In this document: positions 11,600 through 22,133 of the stretch, piece by piece
Layout: each line of letters begins with the position of its first letter
How positions within the stretch are numbered: position 1 is the stretch's first letter
Source: Rhodamnia argentea
Lineage: Eukaryota; Streptophyta; Magnoliopsida; Myrtales; Myrtaceae
Assembly: GCF_020921035.1 (NCBI RefSeq)
Contig: NC_063158.1
Span: forward strand, 26,584,962-26,648,961
Length of the DNA stretch: 64,000 nt
Direction of reading: 5' to 3'
Translations under genes and position numbers: made by a program
The notes under the pieces: model-generated
What the model saw: the letters and a program-made list of their open reading frames with translations, nothing else
What the model was told of the DNA's origin: nothing
Databases searched by the model: none

Positions 11600-11964
11600 G
11601 TGATCCGCACCTTGAGAGCTAAACCGATGATGATTGGGGAAGAGATTTAGATGAGAGAAAATCCACATGTGATAATGTGTTCTTACTGAATAATGGCACC
11701 GTATCATAGAGCAATAAGAGGCAGAAGTGTGTAGCTTTATCTACCATGGAAGCCGAGTTCGTGACTTTGTCGACGACAGTGCATGAGGGTGTCCGGCTTA
11801 GGAAGTTTTTGGATCATGTAGGTGTTACTAGTGATATTACAAATCCAGTTTTGGTATACTGTAATAGCCAAGCATCAATAGCTTACACCAAAGATCTCAA
11901 ATTTTATTGTAAGACCAAATACATAGACATTATGTATAACTATGTTAAAGATGTAGTTGCATGA
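11600..11964 (+). pseudogene. RNase H remnant, outer copia
   Basis: The longest piece, 11746-11964, starts MEAEFVTLSTTVHEGV, the copia RNase H core around the AEF/AEY catalytic segment. It continues with PVLVYCNSQASIAY (equivalent of the CDNQSAI motif) and KTKYIDIMYNYVKD (equivalent of RTKHIDIRYHFVRD). Upstream pieces (DDDWGRDLDERKST near 11628) supply the first catalytic region. A stop at 11707 precedes the last piece. Confidence 0.7.
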
Positions 11965-12454
11965 AAGGTTATGAGCATATAGTATATATCTACACATAGA
12001 ATGTTAGCAAATCCAATGAAGAAATTGATTCCTAGGGATGTTTTTCATAGTCATGTGAAATCTCATGCACTGCATAAAATGTAATATACCGAATATTGTA
12101 ATTTGCCCGAACGTTCACGATTAATGAAGTTTGAAATGATTGCCTATGAATTTTTTGTAATATTTATGGACAACAAAGCTTGGTGCTTCATGTTGAGAAG
12201 GTATGTCAAACGGATGAGAGATTAGCCCACTCACACGGGTAAGCGCCTCTATTTATTGCGTGATGAATAGAGATGAGATGAAATTTAAGCTCATTATCTA
12301 TGTGATAATTGAGAGCTCGAGCTTAAATATAGGTGTCACCTCAACAAAATGTTAAGATGAAGACTTAATATTTATTATGTCCGAAAGTGAAATAATCCAC
12401 ATATTTCACTTTATCTATCTTTATTGCCAGATGTGAGTTCTAATAAACACTTTT

Positions 12455-12641
12455 TGTGGTCGTGAGCTATTTTAGCCTGTTTGTTAGGAAGTTTTATTAT
12501 TATATAGTATACTTCCTAGTATAGAATCCTTCCTATTGTATATCTCATAATTGGAGTTATTAGATGTCTTATATATATATTGAATATTGTAAAATGTATA
12601 GAAAAAAATATTCATGGAATGAAAAGAGAGTTTTCTCTTCA
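12455..12641 (+). repeat. 5' LTR of inner copia element
   Basis: 187 bp, TGTGG...TTCA. It matches the 3' copy closely; the main difference is a TA-repeat length change and about 11 bp of net length. It contains a TATATATATAT stretch likely serving as promoter TATA region, and an AATATTCATGGAATGAAA block shared by both copies. Confidence 0.92.
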
Positions 12642-12730
12642 TGGTATTAGAGCCTTAGGGTTTGATCCTTTGGGTATTGCACGTCAATCGTCGACTACGG
12701 CGGTCCCGATCTTCTTCGGACTTTATCTCA

Positions 12731-13720
12731 TGGTTGACAAACAGCCGATTGTTCCAACTAACCAAGCGAATGCTAGTGCCTCTGCTACTACCATTCTAGC
12801 GGACCCGACCGCTACGATGAAGCGGCTCTTGACCTAGCAAGCCATGCCGCCGAGCGTTGAACCTCCTGCTGCACCGATTGCTGTCAAGCTTGATGGAAAA
12901 AAATTATGGAGTATGGTCACAGGTTGTTGAGATGTACGTCTCGGGCAAAGACAAACCGGGCTATTTGAATGGTGGTTCTCCCGAGCCCCCTCCTACCGAT
13001 CCGTTTTTTCGACAATGGAAGACCGATGATTCTATGGTAAAAGGTTGGCTTTTCAATTCTATGGATCCAGCCTTGATACCAAACTTTATTTGGTTTCCTA
13101 CTGCCAAAGCCGTATGGGATTCTATGGCAACAACCTTTTTTGATGGATCTAATACCTCCCAAATCTGTGATCTTAAGAGGCGATTTCTCAATCGAAGCAA
13201 GGCGGTGGACCCATCGAGAAATATTACAATGATCTTCAAGGGCTCTGGCGTGAGATTGATTTCCGACATCCTAATCCTATGCAATTCTCGGCCGATATTC
13301 TAAAGTATAATTACATTGTCAATGAAGATCGAGTTTATACTTTTTTGGATGGTCTCGATGATCGCCTGGATAATGTTCGTATTGACGTTACGAAGATGGA
13401 TCCATTCCCCACTAGCGAGCAAGCTTATGCCTAGGTCGGGCGAGAGGATATGAGCCAATTTGTCATGCTCTCCACTCCTGTCGGGGTCACCTCCGGTTCC
13501 ACCATGGTGTCACAATGGGGTAAGGGTGATTCGCACCTCCAGTTAGTGTCTTACGCCCCGGGAGCTCACCCTAAACCTTGTATGCCAATTCAATCCGAGG
13601 GGTGCTCTCACTGTGGGAATCCTAAACATACAGCAACATCTTGTTTTAAATTGCATGGTTATCCGGACTAGTGGGATGATTTTCGGACCAAAAAGAAGCA
13701 ACAAGGCTCATAGAAGGGGC
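12731..13720 (+). pseudogene. gag remnant of inner copia
   Basis: Opens MVDKQPIVPTNQANAS and is broken by TAG at 12835-12837 and a frameshift near 12895. It resumes as the copia N-terminal/UBN2-type gag (YGVWSQVVEMYVSGKDKPGY, then TDPFFRQWKTDDSMVKGWL and NSMDPALIP). A further break lies near 13220, and TAG occurs at 13432-13434. It ends with a single C2HC knuckle (CSHCGNPKHTATSCFKLHGY, intact CX2CX4HX4C) before TAG at 13669. Family: short-LTR copia of the Ale/Retrofit kind, by resemblance. Confidence 0.8.
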
Positions 13721-13743
13721 GGAATGGAGGGCAAGCCTCCTCG

Positions 13744-14740
13744 GTGATTAGCGGCTTGTCATTAATTCCCATGGAGTCTCGAATCGCTAATGCCAAATCT
13801 CTTAAAGGTAATTATGGATTTTCCTTTGCTAATGGACGTGGTGCTGATCATCATGGGTGGATAATTGATTCCGGCGCCACTAATCATATGACTCGGGAAT
13901 CTGGTGACCTTCTTACATCTACTACACCACGTTGAGATCATATTTACAATGCCAATGGGCATAGCTTTCCTGTGATGGCTACTGGGCGTGTGTCTATCAC
14001 GCCTTCTCTCTCTCTCTATCTCATACCTTACTTGTTCCTACATTGTCTAATCATCTATTATCGGTTGGACAACTTACTAGTGAGTTAAACCGTGTTGTGC
14101 TTATGTACCCTGTTTTTTGCCTATCTCGGGACATACTCACGAAGGAGATTATTGGGCGTGGTACTAAGAGGGAGGGGCTATATTTTGTGGATGAAATTAC
14201 TTATGGACGGACCTATCATTCTCATGGACAGTTAGCTCAAGAGAAGGAACTTTGGTTATGGCATCATCGTTTAGGTCACTCATCCTTTGGGTATTTACGA
14301 CATTTATTTCCCAAGTTATTTCATGGTCTATCGGACTCTAGTTTTCAATGTGATACATGTATTTTGGCAAAAAGCCATCGTACCTTCTTTCCTCCTAGTT
14401 CAAATATCAATTCCACTCTTTTTCCTTAATTCATTCTGATGTATAGGGTGCGTCTCCTATTACTACTGTATCTGGGTTTCGATGGTTTATCATCTTTGTT
14501 GATGATTGCACATGTATGACTTGGCTATATTTGATGAAACATAAGAATGAGGCTGAAGCTATCTTTCGAACTTTCCACCGTATGATTCGGACTCGGTTTG
14601 GGGCCAAACTTCAAGTTCTCCGGTCTGATAATGGTGGTGAAGACTTAAGTAAACCTCTTGCGGCTTATTTTCGGGAACATGGTTTGATGCATGAAACTTC
14701 TTGCCCTCGGACTCCTTAGCGGAATGGTGTTGCTGGCGCA
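13744..14740 (+). pseudogene. protease and integrase remnant, inner copia
   Basis: The protease active region reads WIIDSGATNHMT (13857 onward), the copia D-S/T-G motif, then a TGA at 13933. The GAG-pre-integrase segment follows (ELWLWHHRLGHSSFGYL, then CDTCILAKSHRTFFP), carrying the HHCC zinc-binding residues. The integrase core follows (FIIFVDDCTCMTWLYLMKHK, then LRSDNGGED), so the D,D part of the DDE triad is visible. A one-base frameshift near 14420, TAG at 14444 and TAG at 14717 interrupt it. Confidence 0.8.
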
Positions 14741-17230
14741 AGAATCACCATCTTCTTGAAACCACTCGAGCACTGTTGGAGGGTAGCCATGTTCCCTATC
14801 GTTTTTGGGATTACGCCATAGTCATAGTTGCTTATTTATTGAATTGCATGCCTTCTCGCATTTTGAGCTATCGCACGCCAATGCAATCGCTTGCCAACCA
14901 TGTGTCTCTTCCTTCGGTTCTTACATTGCCTCCTAAGATGTTTGGGTGTGTCACTTATGTCCATCTTCACAAAAATCAGCGGACCAAACTTGACCCTTGT
15001 GCGATCAAATGTGTGTTTCTTGGCTACGGCCCTTCTCGGAAAGGGTATCGGTGCTATGATCTTGCCGGGAAGCGCACGTATGTCACCATGGATGTAACAT
15101 TTATCGAGGCAGAGTCCTTTTTTCCTTCCCCCCGGTGTCCTGTTCGGGGAGAGACCGGATGTAGAACCGGACATTGGTGGGAGGTTGGGACCGTAAGAGC
15201 GACGGATGGGTGCGCACGAATGCACGATTCCGAGGTTGAAGTTTTTGAAACTGCGCCTTACGGTAGTGAGATAAGCGCATGGCCGGGCAGCACAGAAACA
15301 GTGGCAACCGAGCTACAAACGCACGATCACGCGCTCCGGACCATACAACCGTGAGGCAGCACCGAATTACTGCATGGGTCCGAACAGGTATCAACCAATT
15401 CATAGCTGCAACAGCCTCCCTCATCTTCACCCTCTTCGCCATCTTCAATACCACTCCATGCTCCCGAGAATGTACCTCGGGTAAGTACTTCCACCGTACT
15501 TGATTCTTTTGAAGATACCAATGTGCTTCTTGGTTATAAGCTACCTAATAGGCATAATAGGGGTAAACCACCGAATCGATATTCTCCGGATATAGAGGAC
15601 CACCGATCTCGATATCCTATTGTAGACTATGTGTCTACCAAGAGGCTGTCCACACCACTACAAGTCTTCTTGTCCATGGTTTCCTCGGTTCAAGTTCCAA
15701 ATAGGGTTGAAGAAGCCATGAAGGATCCGAAATGGCTTTAAGCAATGGAGGCAGAGATGGAGGCGTTGGAGAAAAATCGAACCCGGAAACTTATGGAACT
15801 ACCAAAGGATAAAAAGCCTGTTGGATGTAGGTAGGTGTTTACAATCAAACATAAGGCAGACGACACTATTGAGAGGTATAAGGCGCGACTGGTAGCTAAA
15901 GGGTATACACAGACTTATGGGGTGGATTATCGGGAAACATTCTCTCCGGTTGCGAAATTAGACACTATAAGAGTGTTGTTATCTCCGGCTGCAAACTTAG
16001 ACCGGCCTTTGCATCAATTTGATGTAAAGAATGCATTTCTTCATGGAGATCTAGAGGAGGAGATCTATATGGAGCTTCCACCTGGATACAGATGTGCAGA
16101 TCAGTCGAACATGGTTTGTAAGCTGGAAAGATCATTGTATGGGTTGAAGTAGTCACCTCGTGCATGGTTCGGTCACTTTAGCTCGACAATGAAAAGGTAT
16201 GGATACTCCCAAAGTAATTCAAATCATACTTTATTCTTAAAAGGTGCTCAAGGAAGAATAACGGCTCTTATCATATATGTAGACGATATGATTATTACGG
16301 GCAATGATAGTGTAGAGATTATGAGACTGCAGGAATTATTATCTAAGGAGTTTGAGATGAAGAACTTGGGAGATCTGAAATATTTCCTCGGAATTGAGGT
16401 TGCTAGGTTGAAGGAAGGGATTTACTTGTCTCGGCGGAAGTATGTTCTTGATCTTTTGACCGAAGTTGGCATGCTTGATTGCAAGCCTACGGACACTCCT
16501 ATGGTACAAAACCGTAAGCTTGGAGAGTACCCCGATTAGACGCCTACTAATAAAGAGAAATACCAAAGGTTAGTAGGCCGATTGATTTACTTATCACATA
16601 CACATCCTGATATTGCTCATGCAATAAGTGTGGTGAGTCGGTTCATGCATACACCTAGTGAGGATCATATGAGTGCTGTGTTGCGCATCATTCGATATTT
16701 GAAATCAACCCCAAGAAAGGGGTTGCTATTTGCAAAGAATGGCCACCTTGAAATAAAGGGTTACACAAATGCAGATTGGGCTAGAAGTGTGACATATAGG
16801 AGGTCTACATCGGGGTATCTTACATTTGTGGGAGGCAACCTTGTTACATGGAAAAGTAAGAAACAAAAGGTTGTAGCTCGATCTAGTGCAGAAGCTGAAT
16901 TCGGAGGTGTAGCAAATGGGTTATGCGAAATTCTATGGCTTCGGAAGTCGCTAACCGAGCTCGGGTATCCACCAGGTTTGGAAATCAAATTGTTCTATGA
17001 TAATAAAGCAGCCATAAACATTGCTCATAATCCAGTTCAGCATGATAGAACCAAACATGTGAAGATTGACAGACATTTCATCAAAGAGAATTTGGATGCA
17101 AAAATGATCTAGTTACCATTTGTCAAGTTTGAAGATCGGTTAGGCGATATATTGACAAAGGTTGTGTCAAGTAGAGAATTTCATTGCTCACTTATCAAGT
17201 TGGGTATCAAAGACATCTTTGCACCCACTT
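14741..17230 (+). pseudogene. integrase tail, RT and RNase H remnant, inner copia
   Basis: The integrase C-terminal part (LLNCMPSRILSYRTPMQSL, KCVFLGYGPSRKGYRCYDL) runs to about 15130. RT starts near 15745 (AMEAEMEALEKNRT) and continues with [20 protein letters not shown] and [20 protein letters not shown]. It has an intact YVDDM box (about 16281-16295) and DLKYFLGIEVAR. RNase H (ADWARSVTYRRSTSGYL, SSAEAEFGGVANG, FYDNKAAINIAHNP) ends with the KHVKIDRHFIKE block. Stops at 15739, 15832, 16150, 16537 and 17110 break it. The catalytic residues themselves look preserved. Confidence 0.85.
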
Positions 17231-17239
17231 GAGGGGGAG

Positions 17240-17437
17240 TGTGGTTCTGAGCTATTTTAGCCTATTTGTTAGGAAGTTTTTTTATTGTATAGTATATTTC
17301 CTAGTATAAAATCCTTCCTATTGTCTATCTCATAATTAGGGTTATCGGATATCATATATATATATATGATAGGATTGAGTATTGTAAAATGTACAGAAAA
17401 AAATATTCATGGAATGAAAGGAGAGTTTTTCTCTTCA
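17240..17437 (+). repeat. 3' LTR of inner copia element
   Basis: 198 bp, TG...CA ends, immediately after the purine tract at 17230-17239. Followed by target copy CTTTT (17438-17442). Confidence 0.92.
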
Positions 17438-17442
17438 CTTTT

Positions 17443-18184
17443 GAGCAGATAGGTACGTGAACTCAAGTTAGACTTTGAGTATGTCAAGCTATTGTATGTA
17501 CGGTATTAAATGGATAGACATACATTCCATGGGGAAGGAGAAAATACCGTAATATGTATTTCATATTACGTATGCATGAATCGACCAATGAGAGTAGGCA
17601 GAAATTTAAGCTCAATTTTTAAGCTTGTGAGGCTCTCGATGATAAGAATTCCTCATTTGGTGCCCTCACGATTCTTCATTATTCTCAAGATTTCTATTTA
17701 GTGCTTGCTATCTCAAAGTGTTGCCTACGGTTATGAGATTGATTCGATCTAATGCGAAATTTCTAAAAAAGCAAGCTGAACTAAGATTGAGAGGTCTAAT
17801 GGAAAAGGAAGATCGATATAGAGTTATAAGTCATGTCATAGGTTTGTATCATAGGCTGATCGGTTATAATTATTTTGTGTGATCATAATTGTGAATATAA
17901 TATATCATAATTAAAAGAGATCGAGAGATATATATGTATGTGACTGATCGATCTATGATACAACATATGAAAATCTATTTTTGATTATATCTAATTTTGA
18001 GCTATTATATACTCCCAATAGATGTAAGGCAACGAGCTCTCAGTATATGTTGGTCGAATGGATTATTTATCAATATGAATTTTGGAAAGAAGAGAGTTAT
18101 ATTTGACTCTTTGTGGGCAAGTGGCATTTGTTAGTCCCCCATGGGCAAGTGAGAGTTATTTGCCCTACATGGGCGAGTGAGAGA
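17443..18184 (+). other. 3' non-coding part of outer copia element
   Basis: The outer element's sequence between the inner insertion and its 3' LTR. It has no coding motif. Near its end a 26-28 base word (ATGGGCAAGTGAGAG-like) repeats about three times (18110-18184), ending in GAGTGAGAGA, which is purine-rich and could be the polypurine tract. Confidence 0.6.
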
Positions 18185-18568
18185 TGTTGGAGTATAGACC
18201 TTATGGTGTGTCGCCCATGTGGACAACTACACCGAACCCATTCGAGATAACTGCCAAGGCAGTTATTTTGAAACGTGGCAAAGTCATGTCTTTTGATAGA
18301 CGTAACTTCTCTCCCTCTCCCTATACATCGGTCCGTCGTTAATTTTCACATATATGAAACAGAGAAAAAATGATGCTCTCTTCCCTCTATTGTTGAATCA
18401 CATTCGAAGCGAACGGAACTCTCGAGACTATAAAGGCGACATCTAATCAGTGGACAATACGATACGTCTCTCATGTGATGCATTGTTTGATCGGTGATTC
18501 AAGTTTTCGATGCTTTAGGCATGTTTCCACACATTTGATGTTTAGATCAGAAGATTTAGTATCCTTCA
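18185..18568 (+). repeat. 3' LTR of outer copia element
   Basis: 384 bp, TGTTGGAGTAT...CCTTCA. Pairs with 7475-7861. Divergence between the two LTRs is clearly higher than between the inner element's LTRs, in keeping with the outer element being older. Confidence 0.85.
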
Positions 18569-18573
18569 GTGTT

Positions 18574-19430
18574 CATCAGGTGAATGCACCTATTCCTCAT
18601 CTCCATCAAAGGATGCTGCTCGACTAGGGAACCCCCTTTTAAAAATGCCTCTTTCAAACTTTTGACATATTCTCCCTCCCTCTCTGTGTTCTCGGAAACA
18701 AAAAGGATTTTAGAAGCTCATTTATGACCAGCAACGACCCGTTATCAGATTCGGCGATAAATTCGACCAGCAGAGGCAGAGTCAAGTCAAATCCACTTCT
18801 TTAACTTCTTATCCATCTCAAAACCTTTCGAAAAATGCATAGTGAACTCGATTCGGCATACCCTTTCCTAGGATCAACCGCTCTCTATTCTACGACTGAT
18901 TTTGCCAAATATCTGCTCCGACGGACCAATTCAAGAACTCGAAATCCCTCGCCATGCCCACTACACGGAAATAATAAGGGAACTCAGAAACAATGCTCTG
19001 AACAAACTCTTGTGGGGCGCAAAACCCGCGTCCCATTTCAGCCGCTCAATAATGTCGAACGGCATTTTGAGGACCTCCGATATCATCAATGGGGGCGTAT
19101 CGGGATAGGGAAGGCATCTCTACTCTCGGCGATCAGGGAAATGGGGAGCGATTTGGAGGGCTTCCTATCTGAGGAGGTTCTTGAGGTTTGACATCAAGAA
19201 CTCCTCTTTGTCGAAGGCGTGGTCGAGGCCGGGGATCGTGGATGGATTTGACGGGTGCCCGTCGTCGCCCCGAGGGCGATCGAACTGGGGTCTGCAAAAG
19301 GGCATGGCTTTCATAGAGAGGATCTTGCTAATGCCAATGCGTTTCGGGAGAAGATGGTGTTTTTGAGGAAGAGGCTGCGATTCAAGAACAGGGTTTTTGA
19401 GAGCATCCCAGGGCTTAAAAGAAGAGGCCG
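18574..19430 (-). pseudogene. PORR-domain (WTF1-like) pseudogene
   Basis: Minus-strand pieces match the plant organelle RNA recognition (PORR) family, which binds group II introns in chloroplasts or mitochondria. In order they are: GLDHAFDKEEF then SNLKNLL (about 19170-19215); KPSKSLPISLIAESRDAF (19105-19160); LKMPFDIIERLKWD then APQEFVQSIVSEFPYYFRVV (about 18960-19065); MHFSKGFEMDKKLKKWI (about 18790-18840); INELLKSFLF; and GSLVEQHPLMEMR then NRCIHLM (18574-18632). Stops and frameshifts separate them. The middle of the domain, between the FPIPIRP and LKMPF pieces, is missing, so the gene is much shorter than the usual 350-450 residues. The true C-terminus lies across a retrotransposon at 7442-7474. 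The N-terminal (transit peptide) start is not identifiable. Confidence 0.8.
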
Positions 19431-19470
19431 TTGCTTCCTTTCTCTCTGCTTCTAATCTTATAATTGGAAT

Positions 19471-20063
19471 TTTTTCAATCTATCTCGATTAAAATAATGC
19501 CAATTTGGTTCAATGTCAATCTTATAGGAGTTGTTTTTCATATCCTAATGACTTATTCAGTTTCCAATTCATATAATTTGTTCTCGGGTTATTGTGTTGT
19601 TGACTACATTGTCTCGTTGATCGAATCCTTTCTAAGATCGTGTCCAATTATCATATATTATATCGTGGGACGGTAGGGTAGTCTTGAATGCAATGAACAA
19701 CTTGATCAATTGCAGCATTCTCCAATTCGCAAATGTCAAATACAGAGATTGCCCACACATCTTTTTGTGAGACAGACGGCTCGTTGGCATAGTGGTCTAG
19801 ATCAAACTTTGACATCCTCTTTCTTTTTTTTTTTTTTGGGCGCTCCTCGATTGATGGTAATTCCTAAGATTGATGTGTTTTAGGAAAGTTCCAAACTTTG
19901 GTTAGCGATGAAATCTAAGTTGGATGGCCACTCGAATGCTATTTATATTAATGATGGTCAAGATCTTGTAAAACCAAAACCGAGACAAAAGGAGCGCAAA
20001 GACCAAGTCCACTGTGGAGCTCGAAACAAAGGAATCGAAGCGCGATAAACAGTTGAAGCAGAA

Positions 20064-20101
<38 letters not shown>

Positions 20102-20139
20102 TGCAGGACAAAAACCAGTACATTTGGTCGACCCATCTG
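19471..20139. other. intergenic/upstream region of the QRT3-like gene
   Basis: AT-rich spacer, no further gene. A pure CT run (20068-20097) lies just upstream of the start codons of the next gene, a common plant 5'-leader feature. In one frame the ORF reads through this repeat (Ser-Leu repeat from 20014), which I attribute to the microsatellite. Confidence 0.5.
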
Positions 20140-22133
20140 ATGATGAACACCCTTGGTTGGAGTTGCAAAGGCAAAATGATGAAACTTTCGTCAGCATTGT
20201 GCTTGTTTCTCATTCTCATCGTTGAAGAAGCATCTTGTTCCATGAGACTCCACAAGCTCTCCGAGTTCCATGCCAAGCTCCAACAGAGAGTGGCCTACAG
20301 TCCAGAGGAAGACCTCGCCGCGCCCGTCGCCACGCCTGGTCCAGACGGTGCCAAAAGGGTAAGCGAACTCGCCGTTTCGTTTTCTGCATTTCTTGGCCAG
20401 TGTCCGAAGTTTCTTAATGTCTAAAGGAATGATGAAATGAAGGCCAATGTGGCTGTTTTCACTAGAACATGTGTGGTGGGTTGGTGCCTTTTTTTTTTCC
20501 AGATGGGGAGGGTATTCTATCCAGTGGGGTATGGGGGTGACCCAACAGGGAAGCAAGAGAGCAGCGAGGCCATCGTAAGTGCTCTGTCTGATGCATTCCG
20601 GGTTCAAAGTGACGAGCAAATGCTGCCTGGAGTGACTGCCTTGGGTGGTGTGGTCATTGATTTGCAAGGTGGAACCTACCTGGTCGCCAAACCCATCAGG
20701 CTTCCTGCTTCCGGGGGAGGCAATGTTGTGGTCAGTCTCTCTCCTCTCTCTCTCTCTCTCTCTTGATTGTATCTTCAGTGCTTCTCTTTTCAACTTTGGT
20801 GGGGTGTGTGTTGAGTCTTCCTCATTCAAAATTCTCCACTCCCAAAAGGTGCTGCTTTTGAGAATCAAGCATTTAAGGCTATTTACACTCTACCAACTGC
20901 AGTCTGTCCATTGCCAACTCCCTTCCCCAGATAAGCCTCCAGTGGTAAGCAATAATGAACTTTTGCTTCCTCTGAGGACATCATCAAGTTCATCAATTCA
21001 TTGGATCGAGTTTCAATATTCTGTTCAAATTCACTGCTGCTTATGATACAATGTCGCCGATGATGCTGAATTAGGTACAAGGGGGCACCCTGCGCGCATC
21101 AGAAACATTTCCCGGGGACCGGCATCTCGTTGAACTCTGGTCCCCGAATTCTCCAGGTGCCAATGACCAATCAACATGTTACCCGATGAAGGTCGAGAAC
21201 GTCGGAATCTACTATGAGGACATAACTTTCAGAGATGTGCTCTTTGATTCTAGTTTCCGAGGAGGAGGAATTTACGTGGTTGATTCGGCGAGAATTCGCA
21301 TAACGGACTGCTTCTTTCTTCACTTCACCACGGATGGAATCCTAGTGAAGAAAGGTCATGAGACATTCATATCAGGATGCTTCCTAGGACAACATTCGAC
21401 AGTCGGTGGGGATAAAAGAGAGAGAAGCTTCACAGGCACGGCCATTGATCTTCAGAGCAACGACAACGCGATTACTGACGTTGTCATCTTCTCCGCTGCT
21501 GTGGGGATTGTTCTGCGAGGCCAGGCCAACATGGTCACCGGAGTACATTGTTACAACAAGGCCACATACTTTGGTGGGATCGGAATACTGGTAAAACTAG
21601 CCGGACTATCGCAAACCAGACTAGACAATTGCTACATGGATTACACGGGCATAGTCATGGAAGACCCTGTTCAGGTACACGTTACTAACGGATTCTTCTT
21701 AGGCGATGCTAATATAGTATTGAAGTCGATAAAGGGTCAAGTCTCGGGGTTGAATGTAGTGAACAACATGTTCGACGGTGACCCACAACGTCTGAATCCA
21801 ATAGTAGTCCTGGATGGCCAATTCCCTAATGTCGATGAAGTGGTGGTCGATGGCAACAATGTGAACGGAATGAGTTTAAGAACGACGGTAGGGAAAATGA
21901 CGTTGAAAGGTAATGGGACCAAATGGGTTGCTGATTTTTCGTCTACACTGCTCTTTCCGAACCGGATAAATCACTTCCAGTACTCCTTCTATGCTCAAGG
22001 AGAGATGGGGTTCATCAAGCATGAGATAACTAATGTATCGAACAACGCAGTGGTCGTCGAGAGTGAGAAAGCAGCAAACGCCGTAGTTTCCGTTGTCGTC
22101 GACCAGTACAGCATGGCTGGAGAAGTCATCTAG
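20140..22133 (+). CDS. QRT3: QRT3-like polygalacturonase
   Basis: Three exons: 20140-20358, 20503-20730 and 21075-22133, both introns phase 0 with GT-AG ends; 501 codons plus stop. QRT3 proteins degrade pollen-mother-cell-wall pectin so that microspores separate from tetrads; they are secreted. From the second Met pair (20176) the protein opens MMKLSSALCLFLILIVEEAS, a good signal peptide, so 20176 may be the real start (489 residues; Arabidopsis QRT3 is about 480). Exon 2 starts MGRVFYPVGYGGDPTGKQES, the N-terminal pectate-lyase-3 fold segment. Exon 3 holds the beta-helix: GGTLRASETFPGDRHLVEL, GILVKKGHETFISGCFLGQH, RSFTGTAIDL, NKATYFGGIGI and GIVMEDPVQVHVTNGFFLGD. The reading frame is fully open. 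A decayed partial duplicate lies at 2360-2612. The second intron starts next to a CT run (20740-20763). Confidence 0.88.

Larger units (their letters stand above)
12455..17437 (+). mobile_element. inner Ty1/copia retrotransposon, complete ends
   Basis: 4983 bp with short LTRs (12455-12641 and 17240-17437) and a perfect 5-bp target duplication CTTTT (12450-12454 and 17438-17442). The PBS TGGTATTAGAGCC (12642-12654) is one change from the initiator-tRNA-Met complement used by plant copia elements. A purine tract GAGGGGGAG precedes the 3' LTR. Internal order gag, protease, integrase, RT, RNase H is the copia order. Every pol domain is still recognisable but interrupted by stops, at least ten of which look like single C-to-T or G-to-A changes. 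It sits inside the outer copia element, so it arrived later. Confidence 0.93.
7475..18568 (+). mobile_element. outer Ty1/copia retrotransposon (nested host)
   Basis: Bounded by two related LTRs (7475-7861 and 18185-18568), both starting TGTTGGAGTAT and ending TTCA. A plant copia-type primer-binding site (TGATATCAGAGC, one change from TGGTATCAGAGC) follows the left LTR. Flanks TTGTT (7470-7474) and GTGTT (18569-18573) fit a 5-bp target duplication with one change. Internal order is leader, gag, reverse transcriptase, RNase H, so copia-like, but protease and integrase are missing. A second copia element (12455-17437) is inserted after RNase H. The element is dead: many stops and frameshifts. 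It interrupts a PORR gene on the opposite strand. Confidence 0.85.

Noticed and set aside
18835-19191. 118-codon plus ORF
   Set aside because: Shadow of the PORR pseudogene, which is recognisable on the minus strand.
19780-19805. tRNA-like words (GGCATAGTGGTCTAGATC)
   Set aside because: Resembles a tRNA D-arm/A-box only; no matching B-box or cloverleaf follows.
20014-20139. N-terminal extension of the QRT3-like protein
   Set aside because: In frame, but it is translated from a CT microsatellite (Ser-Leu repeat) and would bury the signal peptide.
20191-20868. 225-codon minus ORF opposite QRT3-like exons 1-2
   Set aside because: Antisense shadow of the gene; its codons mirror the sense exons and introns.
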